Source: CAZGLR01 sp964526635
Lineage (GTDB): Bacteria > Zixibacteria > MSB-5A5 > GN15 > JAAZOE01
Assembly (NCBI GenBank): GCA_964526635.1
Contig: CAZGLR010000003.1
Location: 1-64,000 of the forward strand
Length of the DNA stretch: 64,000 bases
Direction: 5' to 3'
The notes beneath the pieces were generated by a model. The model saw only the letters and a list, made by a program, of their open reading frames with translations. It did not search any database and was not told the DNA's origin. Below, piece by piece: positions 50,777 to 60,387 of the stretch (position 1 is its first letter; each line of letters opens with the position of its first letter). The position numbers and the translations under genes were made by a program.

Positions 50777-51991
50777 ATGACAACGCTTAAGATCGCATAC
50801 AGGAATATATATCGCCAGAAACGCCGGACGATCCTGACCGTGCTGACTATGATGGGCGGTTTTGTGCTGGCCTCGATATCCATCGCGTGGTCAGATGGCG
50901 TCTACAGTTCGGTGATCGACCTCTTTACCCGCAATAAGCTGGGACATATTCAGATTCATGGCGAAGGATATCTCGACAAGCCAACCCTTTATAATACCAT
51001 ATCTGGGTATGAAGAAATTGGCGATACTATCGCGGCGATGGACGCCGTGGTCAACTGGGCGCCGCGCATTTATTCGGCCGGGTTGGCCTCGGTCGGAGAC
51101 AACAGCGCCGGCGTGCGCCTGATGGGAATCGATCCGCAGCGGGAAGCTGCGACGACATCATTTGACAAAAAGCTGGTCGCGGGCAAGCTGTTTGGCGACA
51201 CGACCATCAATGAGGCGATACTGGGCACCGCGCTGGCCAAAGCGCTGGAAGCCCAAGTCGGCGATGAACTGGTCATCTTGTCGCAGGGAGCCGATGGCTC
51301 TATTGCCAATGATATTTACACAATTGTGGGATTGGTCAAAACCGACGATGTCATCGACGACCGCAACACGGTCTATCTGACTATGACCGAGGCTCAGGAG
51401 CTGCTGGTTTTGCACAACCAATCGCATGAGATCGCGATTGTCATCGATAACCTGCATCGGGTCCGCCGAACCGCCGATGCGATCCAGAAAAAGCTCGATC
51501 GCCCCGAGCTGGCCGTGGCACCCTGGCAGGAATTTGCCCGGCAGTTTTATCAGGCGATGCAGGTGGACCGTCAGGGCACCTGGGTTTCGCTGTTTATTAT
51601 TCTGCTGATTGTCGCGGTCGGGGTTTTCAATACGATTTTGATGACAGTACTGGAACGGACTCGCGAGTATGGCGTCCTGCGGGCAATCGGAGTGCGTCCC
51701 GGTCAGGTTTCTCGACTGGTCTTTTATGAGGTTGCGGTCATGGCCGTTCTTTCGGCTATCATCGGAACGGTCGTTGCGCTGGGGTGCAACTATTATCTTT
51801 CGATTGAGGGTCTCAACATCGGCGAATTTTCCTATGGCGGCGTCACGTTTTCAAATCTATATAGCGAAATAAACTTTCACAGCTACTGGATACCCGGCAT
51901 CACAGTGTTTGTATCGGCGCTGCTGGTAAGTATTTTCCCAGCCTTGCGGGCGGCCCGTACCGCCCCGGCCAGAGCGATGCGGATGCATTGA
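50777..51991 (+). CDS. FtsX/LolE-like ABC transporter permease
   Basis: 404 residues. An N-terminal helix (RTILTVLTMMGGFVLASISIAW) is followed by a ~220-residue periplasmic MacB-PCD domain and three C-terminal helices (WVSLFIILLIVAVGVFNTILMTVLERTREYGVLRAIGVRPGQVSRLVFYE is the FtsX signature). It forms a complex with the second permease and the ATPase, moving lipoprotein or lipid from the inner membrane to the LolA-like carrier. The start lies 12 bp after the LolA-like stop. Confidence 0.9.
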   Translation: MTTLKIAYRNIYRQKRRTILTVLTMMGGFVLASISIAWSDGVYSSVIDLFTRNKLGHIQIHGEGYLDKPTLYNTISGYEEIGDTIAAMDAVVNWAPRIYSAGLASVGDNSAGVRLMGIDPQREAATTSFDKKLVAGKLFGDTTINEAILGTALAKALEAQVGDELVILSQGADGSIANDIYTIVGLVKTDDVIDDRNTVYLTMTEAQELLVLHNQSHEIAIVIDNLHRVRRTADAIQKKLDRPELAVAPWQEFARQFYQAMQVDRQGTWVSLFIILLIVAVGVFNTILMTVLERTREYGVLRAIGVRPGQVSRLVFYEVAVMAVLSAIIGTVVALGCNYYLSIEGLNIGEFSYGGVTFSNLYSEINFHSYWIPGITVFVSALLVSIFPALRAARTAPARAMRMH

Positions 51992-52001
51992 GGCGATTAT
52001 C

Positions 52002-53234
52002 ATGACCCTGGGATTGTTCGCAAAACTTGCCTGGAGAAATGTCCTTCGTAACAAACGGCGTACACTGATTGCCGGAATAGCGGTTGCACTGGGACTGGCG
52101 GCGCTGATGTTTGTCGACGCCCTGCAAATCGCCATGAAGGAAAACATGATCGATGTCGCGACATCATCGTTTCTGGGCGAGGGGCAGATCGCTCATGGAG
52201 ACTTTCGGCAAGCGCAGGAGATCAGACAGACAATACAGCATCATGAGGAAATCATATCTCGGCTGAAAGATGATGCGCGGGTGAAGAGTTTTACACCACG
52301 GGTACTTTCATTTGCCATGTTGGCGTCGCCATCGAATGTCGGGTCGGTGCAGATGGTCGGGATTCAGCCCTCGACCGAACAGTATATCTCACAAATCGAT
52401 GATAATATTATCGCCGGTAAATATTTCGCCGGTGATGACAGCCATGATATCGTCATCGGCGCCAAACTGGCTGAACTTCTTGAAGTCGAGGTTGGTGATC
52501 GCGTAGTGATGACAGCCGCCGAAGCCTACAGCGGCCGATTGGCCCAGGAGTTGTACCGGGTTTCCGGAATCTTCCGTTTTGGTATGCCGGAACTGGATCG
52601 ATATATGGCCTTTGTGCGTATTTCGCAGGCGCAGGAAATGCTGAATCTCGATAATGAAGTCCACCAGATCGCGCTGAATTTTTATAACCGCGATCTCGGG
52701 CAATATCGTGACGCGCTGTTCTGGCAGGAATACGATGGCCGGGGCAACGAAGCAGTCGGCTGGGTCGATCTGGTGCCGCAACTGGAGCGGGTGTTTCAAC
52801 TATCCCGGGTAGCACGAATTATTATCACAGTTATTCTCTTCGGAGTAGTCGCCCTCGGAATTGTCAATACCCTGTTCATGTCATTGTATGAGCGTATGTT
52901 TGAATTCGGCGTGCTGCGGGCGGTCGGAACAAGACCATATGCCATGGCCCGCCTTATCATGCTGGAGGCGGCCGCCCTGGCGGTTATATCGATTATCCTG
53001 GGATGTCTTTTCGGAGCGCTCACGCTCGGCATTACATCACTTACCGGTATCGATTTCACGGGCATTGAATATGAGGGCGTCACCTTTACCAAAATGCTCT
53101 ATCCGGTCTGGCATATTCAGCAATTTACCTTGTATCCGCTGGGATTTTTACTTTTCACCGCACTGGTGGCGTTGTACCCCGCGATCTATGCCGCCCGGCT
53201 GACACCGGTGAAAGCAATGCGAAAATCAATTTGA
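52002..53234 (+). CDS. FtsX/LolC-like ABC transporter permease
   Basis: 410 residues, the same layout as the preceding permease: helix RRTLIAGIAVALGLAALMFVDAL, a periplasmic MacB-PCD domain (LAMLASPSNVGSVQMVGIQPSTEQ, VIGAKLAELLEVEVGDRVVM), and three C-terminal helices with ARIIITVILFGVVALGIVNTLFMSLYERMFEFGVLRAVGTRPYAMARLI. The two permeases are paralogues and probably form a heterodimer, as LolC/LolE do. It starts 10 bp after its partner. Confidence 0.9.
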   Translation: MTLGLFAKLAWRNVLRNKRRTLIAGIAVALGLAALMFVDALQIAMKENMIDVATSSFLGEGQIAHGDFRQAQEIRQTIQHHEEIISRLKDDARVKSFTPRVLSFAMLASPSNVGSVQMVGIQPSTEQYISQIDDNIIAGKYFAGDDSHDIVIGAKLAELLEVEVGDRVVMTAAEAYSGRLAQELYRVSGIFRFGMPELDRYMAFVRISQAQEMLNLDNEVHQIALNFYNRDLGQYRDALFWQEYDGRGNEAVGWVDLVPQLERVFQLSRVARIIITVILFGVVALGIVNTLFMSLYERMFEFGVLRAVGTRPYAMARLIMLEAAALAVISIILGCLFGALTLGITSLTGIDFTGIEYEGVTFTKMLYPVWHIQQFTLYPLGFLLFTALVALYPAIYAARLTPVKAMRKSI

Positions 53235-53244
53235 GGTTTTGAAA

Positions 53245-53943
53245 ATGGCGACTGACACTCCTGTCATCGAAGCAAAAAATGTAGTCAAAACCTATAGTGA
53301 CAACGGCATTCCGGTCAAAGCAGTACGTGGCGTCGATATGGTTATCACCCACGGTGAGTTTACCGCCCTGGTGGGGCCATCGGGTTCGGGAAAAACTACC
53401 CTGCTGAATGTCGTCTCCGGGCTGGATGATGTTACCTCCGGGCAGGTGTTGCTCGATGGCCGCGATCTCTCGGACATGAGCGGACGGGAGTTGTCCGATT
53501 TCCGCCGCGATAAAGTCGGTTTTATTTTCCAGGCCTACAATCTTATTCCGGTCCTGACCGTTGAAGAAAATGTCGAATACATCATGCTGCTGCAGGGTGT
53601 GGCTAAAAAAGAACGGCACGATCGGGTGATGGCCATGCTGGAACGGGTCGGCCTGCAGGAGTATGTTGATCGGATGCCCCCGAAATTATCGGGCGGGCAA
53701 CAGCAGCGGGTGGCTATCGCCCGGGCTATGGTTGCCAAACCGGCCCTGGTGCTGGCCGATGAACCGACCGCCAACCTTGATTCGAAAACAGGCAGCGATC
53801 TTCTCGATTTGATGCGCGAACTGAATGAATCAACCGGAATGACCTTCGTGTTTTCGACGCACGATCAGATGATCATGGAGCGGGCATCGCGATTGATAAC
53901 GCTCAAAGACGGCAAAATTGAAAGTGATCAAATGCGAAAGTAG
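53245..53943 (+). CDS. LolD/MacB-like ABC transporter ATP-binding protein
   Basis: The ATG at 53245 is chosen, with GAGG before it; a TTG two codons upstream is possible. About 232 residues. Walker A GPSGSGKTT, Q-loop FIFQAYNLIPVLTVEENVEY, signature LSGGQQQRVAIARA, Walker B LVLADEPTANLD and switch His STHD. The LTVEENVE Q-loop is typical of the LolD/MacB subfamily. It powers the paired FtsX-like permeases and starts 10 bp after the second permease. Confidence 0.93.
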   Translation: MATDTPVIEAKNVVKTYSDNGIPVKAVRGVDMVITHGEFTALVGPSGSGKTTLLNVVSGLDDVTSGQVLLDGRDLSDMSGRELSDFRRDKVGFIFQAYNLIPVLTVEENVEYIMLLQGVAKKERHDRVMAMLERVGLQEYVDRMPPKLSGGQQQRVAIARAMVAKPALVLADEPTANLDSKTGSDLLDLMRELNESTGMTFVFSTHDQMIMERASRLITLKDGKIESDQMRK

Positions 53944-53951
53944 CAAATATC

Positions 53952-55205
53952 ATGGACGGGAAATTTAATACGATATTTCTTCTTTTGATAATTGCGCTGA
54001 CGGCGGTAACGGTTCTGCCGGCATACGCCGAAAATTTATCAGTCGGCGGTTATGTTAAGTCATTCGCCGTCGTCTATGAATTTCCCGACTTCAGACTGGC
54101 TCAGGTCGGTGTTGATACGCCGCCGATCGGTTCGGTATCGAACAGGCTGCGGCTTACCTCGCGGTGGAAAGCCATGGAGTGGGTTGCTATTTCAGCGGCC
54201 TGGGATATGGAACCGCGCATTCAAGACCCGGCTTTGTTTTTTGCGGATGAAATCCCCGAATCAGCGGTCGGCCAAACCTATCGTTTCGATGATTTTGATC
54301 GCCGGATATACCCTGCTATGGATGACAGAGCCGGTTCTTTCGGTTTGTATCATAATCTCGACCGGCTGCAGATAGATTTACGCCTGGGGCCATTCGATGT
54401 CATCGGGGGCCGTCAGGCAATCGCCTGGGGATCATCGCGGATTATCAATCCAACTGACGTCCTGGCGCCATTTGCCTTTCAAGCCCTTGATACTGAAGAC
54501 CGGATCGGAGTCGATGCGGTGCGAATCCGCTATCCGCTTGGCTTTATGAGTGAAATCGATGCCGGCATGGTGGCGGGAAAAGACAGTGAGCCGAAACACA
54601 GCGCGGCCTATCTCCGTTATAAAACATATGTACTTCAAACTGATGTGAGTGCGCTGGTCATGGCGTTCCGCGAGCATTTTATGGTCGGATTTGACTTCAC
54701 GCGCTCGATCGGCGGAGCCGGAAGCTGGCTGGAGATGGCAATCGTCTGGCCGGATCGCCTGCAACCGGATAAAGATCAGCGTGGCGACAGCTACTGGCGG
54801 CTGTCGCTGGGCGCCGATTATAGTCTGGCGTCCAACACTTATGGCTTTATCGAATATCATTTTAACCAACCGGGCGGCTCCGATCCGGCGGACTATACGG
54901 ACATCGTCTTTGGCATGCCCTATCGTGATGGCGCCGTGTATCTACTGGGTGAGCATTACCTGATTCCGGGAGTGCGACAACAGATTATGCCGCTGCTGAA
55001 CGCCAACAGCGAGATTTTGTGGAATCTGAGTGATGCCTCGGCCTTCGTGGCGCTGACTGTAGAGTACAATCTGGCCGAAAATGTGTATCTGTCCGGCGGC
55101 GGTTTTGTGGGCCTGGGGCCGGGTCCGAGCAGTGAACTGGATCTGGAATCGGAATTCGGATCGTATCCGGATATCTTCTGGTTTTCGTACCGGTTTTATT
55201 TTTAG
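53952..55205 (+). CDS. Outer-membrane beta-barrel protein of the export operon
   Basis: 417 residues with a signal peptide (IFLLLIIALTAVTVLPAYA). Alternating strands and aromatic belts (WVAISAAWDMEPR, LQIDLRLGPFDVIGGRQAIAWGSSRIINPTDVL, SYWRLSLGADYSLASNTYGFIEYHFN, VYLSGGGFVGLGPG) and a C-terminal Phe (WFSYRFYF) mark a porin-like barrel. The GRQ...WG..R..NPTDVL stretch resembles DUF1302-type barrels found with LolA-like and RND/ABC lipid exporters. It starts 8 bp after the ATPase. It may be the outer-membrane receiver of the operon's cargo. Its stop overlaps that of the convergent symporter. Confidence 0.85.
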   Translation: MDGKFNTIFLLLIIALTAVTVLPAYAENLSVGGYVKSFAVVYEFPDFRLAQVGVDTPPIGSVSNRLRLTSRWKAMEWVAISAAWDMEPRIQDPALFFADEIPESAVGQTYRFDDFDRRIYPAMDDRAGSFGLYHNLDRLQIDLRLGPFDVIGGRQAIAWGSSRIINPTDVLAPFAFQALDTEDRIGVDAVRIRYPLGFMSEIDAGMVAGKDSEPKHSAAYLRYKTYVLQTDVSALVMAFREHFMVGFDFTRSIGGAGSWLEMAIVWPDRLQPDKDQRGDSYWRLSLGADYSLASNTYGFIEYHFNQPGGSDPADYTDIVFGMPYRDGAVYLLGEHYLIPGVRQQIMPLLNANSEILWNLSDASAFVALTVEYNLAENVYLSGGGFVGLGPGPSSELDLESEFGSYPDIFWFSYRFYF

Positions 55206-57046
55206 ACCGGTTCGCTGTGTTTGGCGCGATTGGTCCAGGACATTATCGTAAAGACTATCACCGATACTCCCACTCCAAAGACAGCCGTATCGAGCTGTCC
55301 CATCCAATCGTGGATAGTGGGGCCAAACAGCGAAATATCAAAGTTGTTATGCAAAAGAATCACCCCGCGATAAGACAGGGCGGCGATCGTGGCGACTATC
55401 ATTGTTATGAATATATTCGTATTCATCTCTTTAGAGCGCCGTCGATATAGCGCCCCGACGGTCACCGGAACAATAATCGCCGGCGCCCAGACATGGTATG
55501 TAAACAACAGCAGACCGATGATGTCGGACCAGAGTACCGCAATCAGGACGGCGGCGATACCCAGCCCGGCGGTGCACCAACGGGCCAGCCGCAGCATTTT
55601 GCCATCGCCTTTATCCTTCCAGCCCAGTTGATGTTCAAAGAGGTCTTTGACGAAAATCGCGGTCGATGAATTGAGCGCCGAGTCGGCCGATGACATGACC
55701 GCCATCAAGACCGCGCCGATCATGATCCCGCCGATCACGGGGCTGTGTAACTCCCGGACGACCATCGGCAAAGCCTGCTGCGGATCAATACCGGGGTAAT
55801 GAATGCGGGCATAGAGCGCGATAAAGAACAACACAACCGGAAAGGTGGCGGCGAGGAAAAAGCCGACCCCGGCGATACCGAGTTTGGTTTCCTTAATGTT
55901 CCGGCCGATGCAATACCGGGTGGCATAACCGGGTGCAAACGTCTCGCCCAGCAAAAATGCCAGAAATGTTGTGATCAAAAAGACCCAGCCGTTGCCGCCA
56001 TCGAGTTTGAAGAAATCGGGGGGGATGGTGCGATTGCGCCGTATTTTATCGGCGTAGGCATCCTGAATCAGCGATAGATTGAAGCGCCGCAGGGCACGCT
56101 CATCATGGGCGACCCCGATCCCCGCTTGTGACTGGGGTGACAGGTCAACCATCGTAAACCGTTCGAGCGTATAGAGCGCGCTGTCGTCCAGCAGCCAGTT
56201 CAAATGGCCCACAATCAGTTCTTTGGCCGAATCCGGAGCGGCGCTGGCGGGGTTAAATTGGTTAATAATCGCCAGTTGTTCCGGTTGCAACCGAGTTTGG
56301 ATATAGACTGAGACTGAATCCTCCCCCTGCTGCCAGGCCAGAAGCAGGGCGTCCGGGTCGCTGATATCGGTTTGCCCGAAGCGGATAGGCACAAATTTTT
56401 CGGTATCGGGATTGTATGAACGGGCGATGTCGGGAATGCAGAAAATCAGGGTGATGACAAATCCGCCCATCAGCACGAGGAACTGGAAGAGATCGGTATG
56501 GATTACCGCCATTAGACCGCCGGCGGTGCTGTAAATCACGACCAGCATGCCGCCGCTAAGAATCGCCCAGCGAAGGATCGTAACCGAATCGGCGACATCG
56601 GGCAGGATCGCAGCCAGAACAGTCCCAAATGCCGCCATTTGCGCGGCCACGATGAAGACCGAAAACAAAAGCGACAACAACAGGACCAAAAAGCGCGTTT
56701 GTTCGCCAAAGCGATGGCCGAAATAGCCGGCTACGGTGTAGAGTTTCGCCTCCCGAAACTGCGGAGCCACGACCAGGCCCGAGAAAATAAAATGCAAATA
56801 GCCGCCGGTGGAAACCAGCAGCATGAGAATGCCCCATTCATATGTCTTGGCGATTGCCCCGATGGAATACCCGCCGCCGATGACAGTTGCCCCCATAGTG
56901 CAGAAGAGCATGAACCAGCGGACATTGCGACCGGCTATAAGGAAATCATCGGTACTACCAATACTGCGGGCTTTGGAGACACCCTTAACAAAGATGAAAA
57001 CCATGTAGGCAATGACGATGCCCCAGAGAATTAGCCGTTCGCTCAT
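55202..57046 (-). CDS. Sodium:solute symporter (SSS family) with large insertion
   Basis: 614 residues, longer than most SSS transporters (~500-570). About 13 membrane segments; family motifs include DDFLIAGRNVRWFMLFCTMGATVIGGGYSIG, STAGGLMAVIHTDLFQF (helix 5-6) and AVMSSADSALNSSTAIFVKDLF. Between ~residues 215 and 365 there is a ~150-residue hydrophilic, extracytoplasmic-looking insertion (PDIARSYNPDTEKF... to ...RTIPPDFFKLDGGNGW). It probably imports an amino acid or related solute with sodium. It precedes no gene on its strand but follows the racemase by 45 bp, suggesting co-transcription with it. Confidence 0.9.
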   Translation of the reverse strand: MSERLILWGIVIAYMVFIFVKGVSKARSIGSTDDFLIAGRNVRWFMLFCTMGATVIGGGYSIGAIAKTYEWGILMLLVSTGGYLHFIFSGLVVAPQFREAKLYTVAGYFGHRFGEQTRFLVLLLSLLFSVFIVAAQMAAFGTVLAAILPDVADSVTILRWAILSGGMLVVIYSTAGGLMAVIHTDLFQFLVLMGGFVITLIFCIPDIARSYNPDTEKFVPIRFGQTDISDPDALLLAWQQGEDSVSVYIQTRLQPEQLAIINQFNPASAAPDSAKELIVGHLNWLLDDSALYTLERFTMVDLSPQSQAGIGVAHDERALRRFNLSLIQDAYADKIRRNRTIPPDFFKLDGGNGWVFLITTFLAFLLGETFAPGYATRYCIGRNIKETKLGIAGVGFFLAATFPVVLFFIALYARIHYPGIDPQQALPMVVRELHSPVIGGIMIGAVLMAVMSSADSALNSSTAIFVKDLFEHQLGWKDKGDGKMLRLARWCTAGLGIAAVLIAVLWSDIIGLLLFTYHVWAPAIIVPVTVGALYRRRSKEMNTNIFITMIVATIAALSYRGVILLHNNFDISLFGPTIHDWMGQLDTAVFGVGVSVIVFTIMSWTNRAKHSEPV

Positions 57047-57090
57047 GTACGCTTCCCTGTCAATGCGGACCGCAGTCCACTATCCCCTGA

Positions 57091-58260
57091 TTACTCCTGC
57101 TGATTGAAGTTTTCGATTACCGGCTCGACTTCAAATTCCCCCTCCGTCGAGACTTCGGCTCCGATTTTTTTCTGGAAGACATCCAGCGGCGGCTGCACTT
57201 CCTTGGTGATATATTTCCCGCTCATCAAACGCAGCAACGCCGAATAATTAACCCGGAATTTAATTGCATCGCCGACCCGAAGGCCCTCGGGATTGTCTCC
57301 GAGATTGACCACGGTAATATCACTGGACGCACCGGCGATACGACAATTAGGATTTACCGGGGTCAACCCGGCAATATCGGAATCGAGTTGTCCGACACTG
57401 ACGAGAGCCCGGTGACCACGGCTCCCGGGGGTGGCCTCTTCACCATTTTCCGCCTGGAAGGGCTGCACCGATCCGGTTTCAACCATCGGATTCAAGCCCT
57501 TTTCCTTGATCTCGGCGATTTCTGTTTCCAGCAGAATCACATCATCGCGCAGGCCCCGCAGGGTGCCGCCATTGACCAGATCGGTACCGAGAAAAATCGC
57601 TTCCCCTATCCTGAAATGATTTATCGCGCGCGGCAGGATGTTATCGCGAATCATAGGCAAAACGATAGTCGATCCGCCGGAGATCATCGGAAGGCGCCGT
57701 TCAAATTTCAACTCCAAGAGTTCACGATAGAGAATCAACTGGGTAAACTGGTCAATATTAGGAATCGCCCCGGCCAGGCAGCCGATATTGGCGCCAATGC
57801 CGAGCACCTCGATATTGGATAAATCAAAAACATCCTGGTAAAACTTAACCAGCGAACCGGGAAGAATGCCCTCGCGCAAATCGCCCAGTTCGATCATGAT
57901 AATGATGCGGTGGATTTTATCCTGTCGGCGGGCTTCTTCATTAAGCAGCTGAATTATCTCGATTTCGCTGTTGAGGCTGACATCAGCCAGTTGCACCGTA
58001 CGCTTTATGGATGATTTATCGGGAATACGAAGATACCATGCCTCGAAATCAGAAATAATCCGTTCGATCGCAGCCAGATTGTCCAGCCGTGAATCACCCA
58101 TGGAACGAACCCCGAGATATTGCAGCGCCCGGAGTGAATCGGTATGGCCGCAAAGCACCTTGGTGACAACTGTCCAGCTGGCGCCATGGGCATCCATAAT
58201 ATCGCCAACCGTCCTGAGGTTATGCCTGAGCGCCTCGAGATTGATGATCAAGCGATTCAT
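57091..58260 (-). CDS. Ornithine/alanine-type PLP racemase
   Basis: 389 residues of the fold-type III racemase family (alanine/ornithine racemase). The PLP lysine is in WTVVTKVLCGHTDSL. Barrel motifs are GVRSMGDSRLDNL, IIIMIELGDLREGILP, and MISGGSTIVLPMI with a C-terminal NHFRIGEAIFLGTDL. The acidic-base side reads SVGQLDSDIAGLTP. This arrangement resembles ornithine racemase more than Alr. The ATG overlaps the MarR-GNAT stop by 4 bp (ATGA type), so the two are translated together. An additional ~60-residue acidic tail follows the racemase core. Confidence 0.87.
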   Translation of the reverse strand: MNRLIINLEALRHNLRTVGDIMDAHGASWTVVTKVLCGHTDSLRALQYLGVRSMGDSRLDNLAAIERIISDFEAWYLRIPDKSSIKRTVQLADVSLNSEIEIIQLLNEEARRQDKIHRIIIMIELGDLREGILPGSLVKFYQDVFDLSNIEVLGIGANIGCLAGAIPNIDQFTQLILYRELLELKFERRLPMISGGSTIVLPMIRDNILPRAINHFRIGEAIFLGTDLVNGGTLRGLRDDVILLETEIAEIKEKGLNPMVETGSVQPFQAENGEEATPGSRGHRALVSVGQLDSDIAGLTPVNPNCRIAGASSDITVVNLGDNPEGLRVGDAIKFRVNYSALLRLMSGKYITKEVQPPLDVFQKKIGAEVSTEGEFEVEPVIENFNQQE

Positions 58261-59279
58261 GGTGTGTACCTCATTTCGGCATACTTGGTCGTAAAGCCAA
58301 TTCGTTCATACAAGCGCTTGGCCGGATTATCGTATTCAACATGCAGTTTGACGTCGCAATCCGCGATATCCAGCGCATGCTGAATAATCTTTTTGCCCAG
58401 ACCCTTGCCGCGCATCGAGGGATCAACCGCGACCATCACCAGAAATATTTCAGGAATATATCCCCTCATACCGGTGCTGAGCATTATGACTCCCCCCACC
58501 GGCTTGCCGCCGCTTTCGGCCATGACAATATACCCGGTTTTCTCACCACGTTTAATAAAGGCGTCATCGATTGCGCGACGGACATCCGGCAGCGGATCCT
58601 CATAAGGTTTCAACGCTTCATGCATAAACTCGGCAAAATCATCAGCAGAGATATGTTCCGGAAATTGGTCCGCTCCATAAACCTCATGCATCTTTATCTC
58701 AGTATCAGCTATCGTCATTTCTATCTCTCCCTTGTTTCGTATGAGTACTCCGAGTGATTCCGAAATTTTTTCGAAACCACCAGTACCATCCTGTTCGGAT
58801 TCAATCAGTGAATGAACCGCCAGCATCGGTGAGGCATCCAGTCCATCGGCCCCCATCATGCCGGCCACAGCCCGCAGAGAATCCAGAATACGGTGCCGTT
58901 CGTCATCTGATAATCGCCCGATTTTTTCGACAAACTCCTCCTGGAGCAGCGGCGGCGATGATGCCGCCATTTTGCGGCCTTCATCGGTAGCGGATATAAC
59001 GACGCGCCGTCGGTCGGAATCCGACCGCAATCTGTTGACCAGTCCCCGTCGTTCCAGGCGGTCAATAATACCGGTTATCGTGGCGTTGCTGAGGGTTACA
59101 CGGCGGGCCAGTTCTCCCGGCGAAAGCTCTCCTGAGCGAATAATTTCTGTCAATACAATCAGTTGAGGGCCGGTCAGATGACAGGTCCGAACCAGGTGAC
59201 GGGAATGTAAATCGATAGCCCGGCTGATCCGCCGCAGCGCGATCAAGACTTCATCTATGGTCTTCTTTTCGGTTTTCAT
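58257..59279 (-). CDS. Bifunctional MarR-type regulator / GNAT N-acetyltransferase
   Basis: 340 residues. Residues ~8-145 are a MarR winged helix (LHSRHLVRTCHLTGPQLIVLTEI, LSPGELARRVTLSNATITGIIDRLERRGLVNRLRSDSDRRRVVISATDEG). Residues ~180-340 are a GNAT acetyltransferase (YIVMAESGGKPVGGVIML, FLVMVAVDPSMRGKGLGKKIIQHAL: acetyl-CoA loop RGKGLGKK, and VEYDNPAKRLYERIGF). It is fused in one frame and coupled to the racemase by overlap. I infer that it senses or acetylates an amino acid made or taken up by the neighbours. No operator is evident. Confidence 0.9.
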   Translation of the reverse strand: MKTEKKTIDEVLIALRRISRAIDLHSRHLVRTCHLTGPQLIVLTEIIRSGELSPGELARRVTLSNATITGIIDRLERRGLVNRLRSDSDRRRVVISATDEGRKMAASSPPLLQEEFVEKIGRLSDDERHRILDSLRAVAGMMGADGLDASPMLAVHSLIESEQDGTGGFEKISESLGVLIRNKGEIEMTIADTEIKMHEVYGADQFPEHISADDFAEFMHEALKPYEDPLPDVRRAIDDAFIKRGEKTGYIVMAESGGKPVGGVIMLSTGMRGYIPEIFLVMVAVDPSMRGKGLGKKIIQHALDIADCDVKLHVEYDNPAKRLYERIGFTTKYAEMRYTP

Positions 59280-59454
59280 AATTCGCCCATATATTATTTT
59301 GCATACTAAATATTACGATACAAAACATACAAGTCAAGGAAAAAAACCTGCGGGAAGCTCAGATCAAACGCACCTTATTGGTCATTCTCGCTGTTGTATA
59401 CCGTTATTGCGGATCGCTTGTGATAAAATATTTGAAGAACATGCGCACTGAGTA

Positions 59455-59709
59455 TTATAGGACGCCATCAGGTAGACAAAAAACCCTGATTATATCCTTT
59501 ATATAGTATTTACCTATTTCGGGATTGTTACCATGACAAGGTAGTGGAAATGATACTGCCCTCCCCATTATATCGGGATGGTAAATGACTCTGTGACTTC
59601 CTTTTCCTTCCCTTATGTATTCTTCGAAGCGATCGTCAAATTTTCGAAGTCTTTTTATTAGGGTTTTATATTTATATGGTTTTAACTTAGGCAACGGAGA
59701 AGCTTGCAC
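59455..59709 (-). CDS. hicA: HicA-like mRNA interferase toxin
   Basis: 84 residues from a GTG at 59709 (another start downstream is possible). The HicA core is visible: a double-stranded-RNA-binding-type fold with GSHRVIYHPDIMGRAVSFPLPCHGNNPEIGKYYIKDIIRVFCLP, where the His in GSHR is the catalytic residue of the family. It cuts mRNA when free of HicB. It overlaps the HicB-like gene by 23 bp. The region is AT-richer than its neighbours, which suggests transfer. Confidence 0.87.
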   Translation of the reverse strand: MQASPLPKLKPYKYKTLIKRLRKFDDRFEEYIREGKGSHRVIYHPDIMGRAVSFPLPCHGNNPEIGKYYIKDIIRVFCLPDGVL

Positions 59710-60058
59710 TTGGGAAATTGTTAGGAATGGGGATATGGCCTAGCCTGTGATGTCTGTCAAGCCTCTTCTTCTGGCGCGGAATATCTATTAATGCCTTTCG
59801 CAACAGAGAGTTATAGGTTTCAGAAACCTCTGGGGGGGCCGGTCGATCAAGCAAGGCTGGCTGATTCTTGTACATTGCAAAACTCACCTGCATCTCGGTA
59901 AGTTCAATGAGCGTCTTCATGGCTTCATTAAAAGATTTGCCATATCCAACCAAATCGGTCTCCAAGCAATGCGCAGACCATGTATCTTTGTCCACCTTCT
60001 TGCCAAGAACTCTTAAGCAAAGAGTTATTGGGTCTGACGGCATGTTTTTAGGCTCCAT
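59687..60058 (-). CDS. hicB: HicB-like antitoxin
   Basis: 123 residues. The HicB partial RNase-H fold is seen in the N-terminus (LCLRVLGKKVDKDTWSAHCLETDLVGYGKSFNEAMKTLIELTEMQV). It neutralises HicA and normally represses the operon. The C-terminus (ALIDIPRQKKRLDRHHRLGHIPIPNNF) lacks an obvious DNA-binding helix-turn-helix. The antitoxin precedes the toxin, the usual order in many HicBA pairs. Confidence 0.75.
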   Translation of the reverse strand: MEPKNMPSDPITLCLRVLGKKVDKDTWSAHCLETDLVGYGKSFNEAMKTLIELTEMQVSFAMYKNQPALLDRPAPPEVSETYNSLLRKALIDIPRQKKRLDRHHRLGHIPIPNNFPSASFSVA

Positions 60059-60387
60059 TTGTATATCACCACCTGTTTATAAAAATCGACAAAAAGAAAT
60101 CCAAACTTTAGGCTTAGCTTCTATCCTCGAATTAAAGCCTTCACTGTTTTAACGAAAAATTGTTGGTTTAGTTTAAAGATTTTAGCCTTTTCAAGGTCCG
60201 TTCTACTTCAATAATACCTAATTTCCCCCAAAATGCAATAATTTTTGCAAAACTATTATTATATGGGCTTTTAAGAAAATCACCAATCACTTAGTAGTAG
60301 TTTAGGTCATTTTCAAGTGTTAGCAAACCGTTAAATCCAAAATGACCCACTACCAAAAAACCAAATTATTCTTTTGCAATGACTTAA
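60059..60387. other. AT-rich intergenic region with inverted repeat
   Basis: About 330 bp, clearly AT-richer than the surroundings, holding the HicBA promoter. An inverted repeat GGTCATTTT (60305) / AAAATGACC (60339) with flanking GTAGT/ACTAC extends the symmetry. It could be an operator or an mRNA hairpin after the alanine racemase. Confidence 0.5.
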
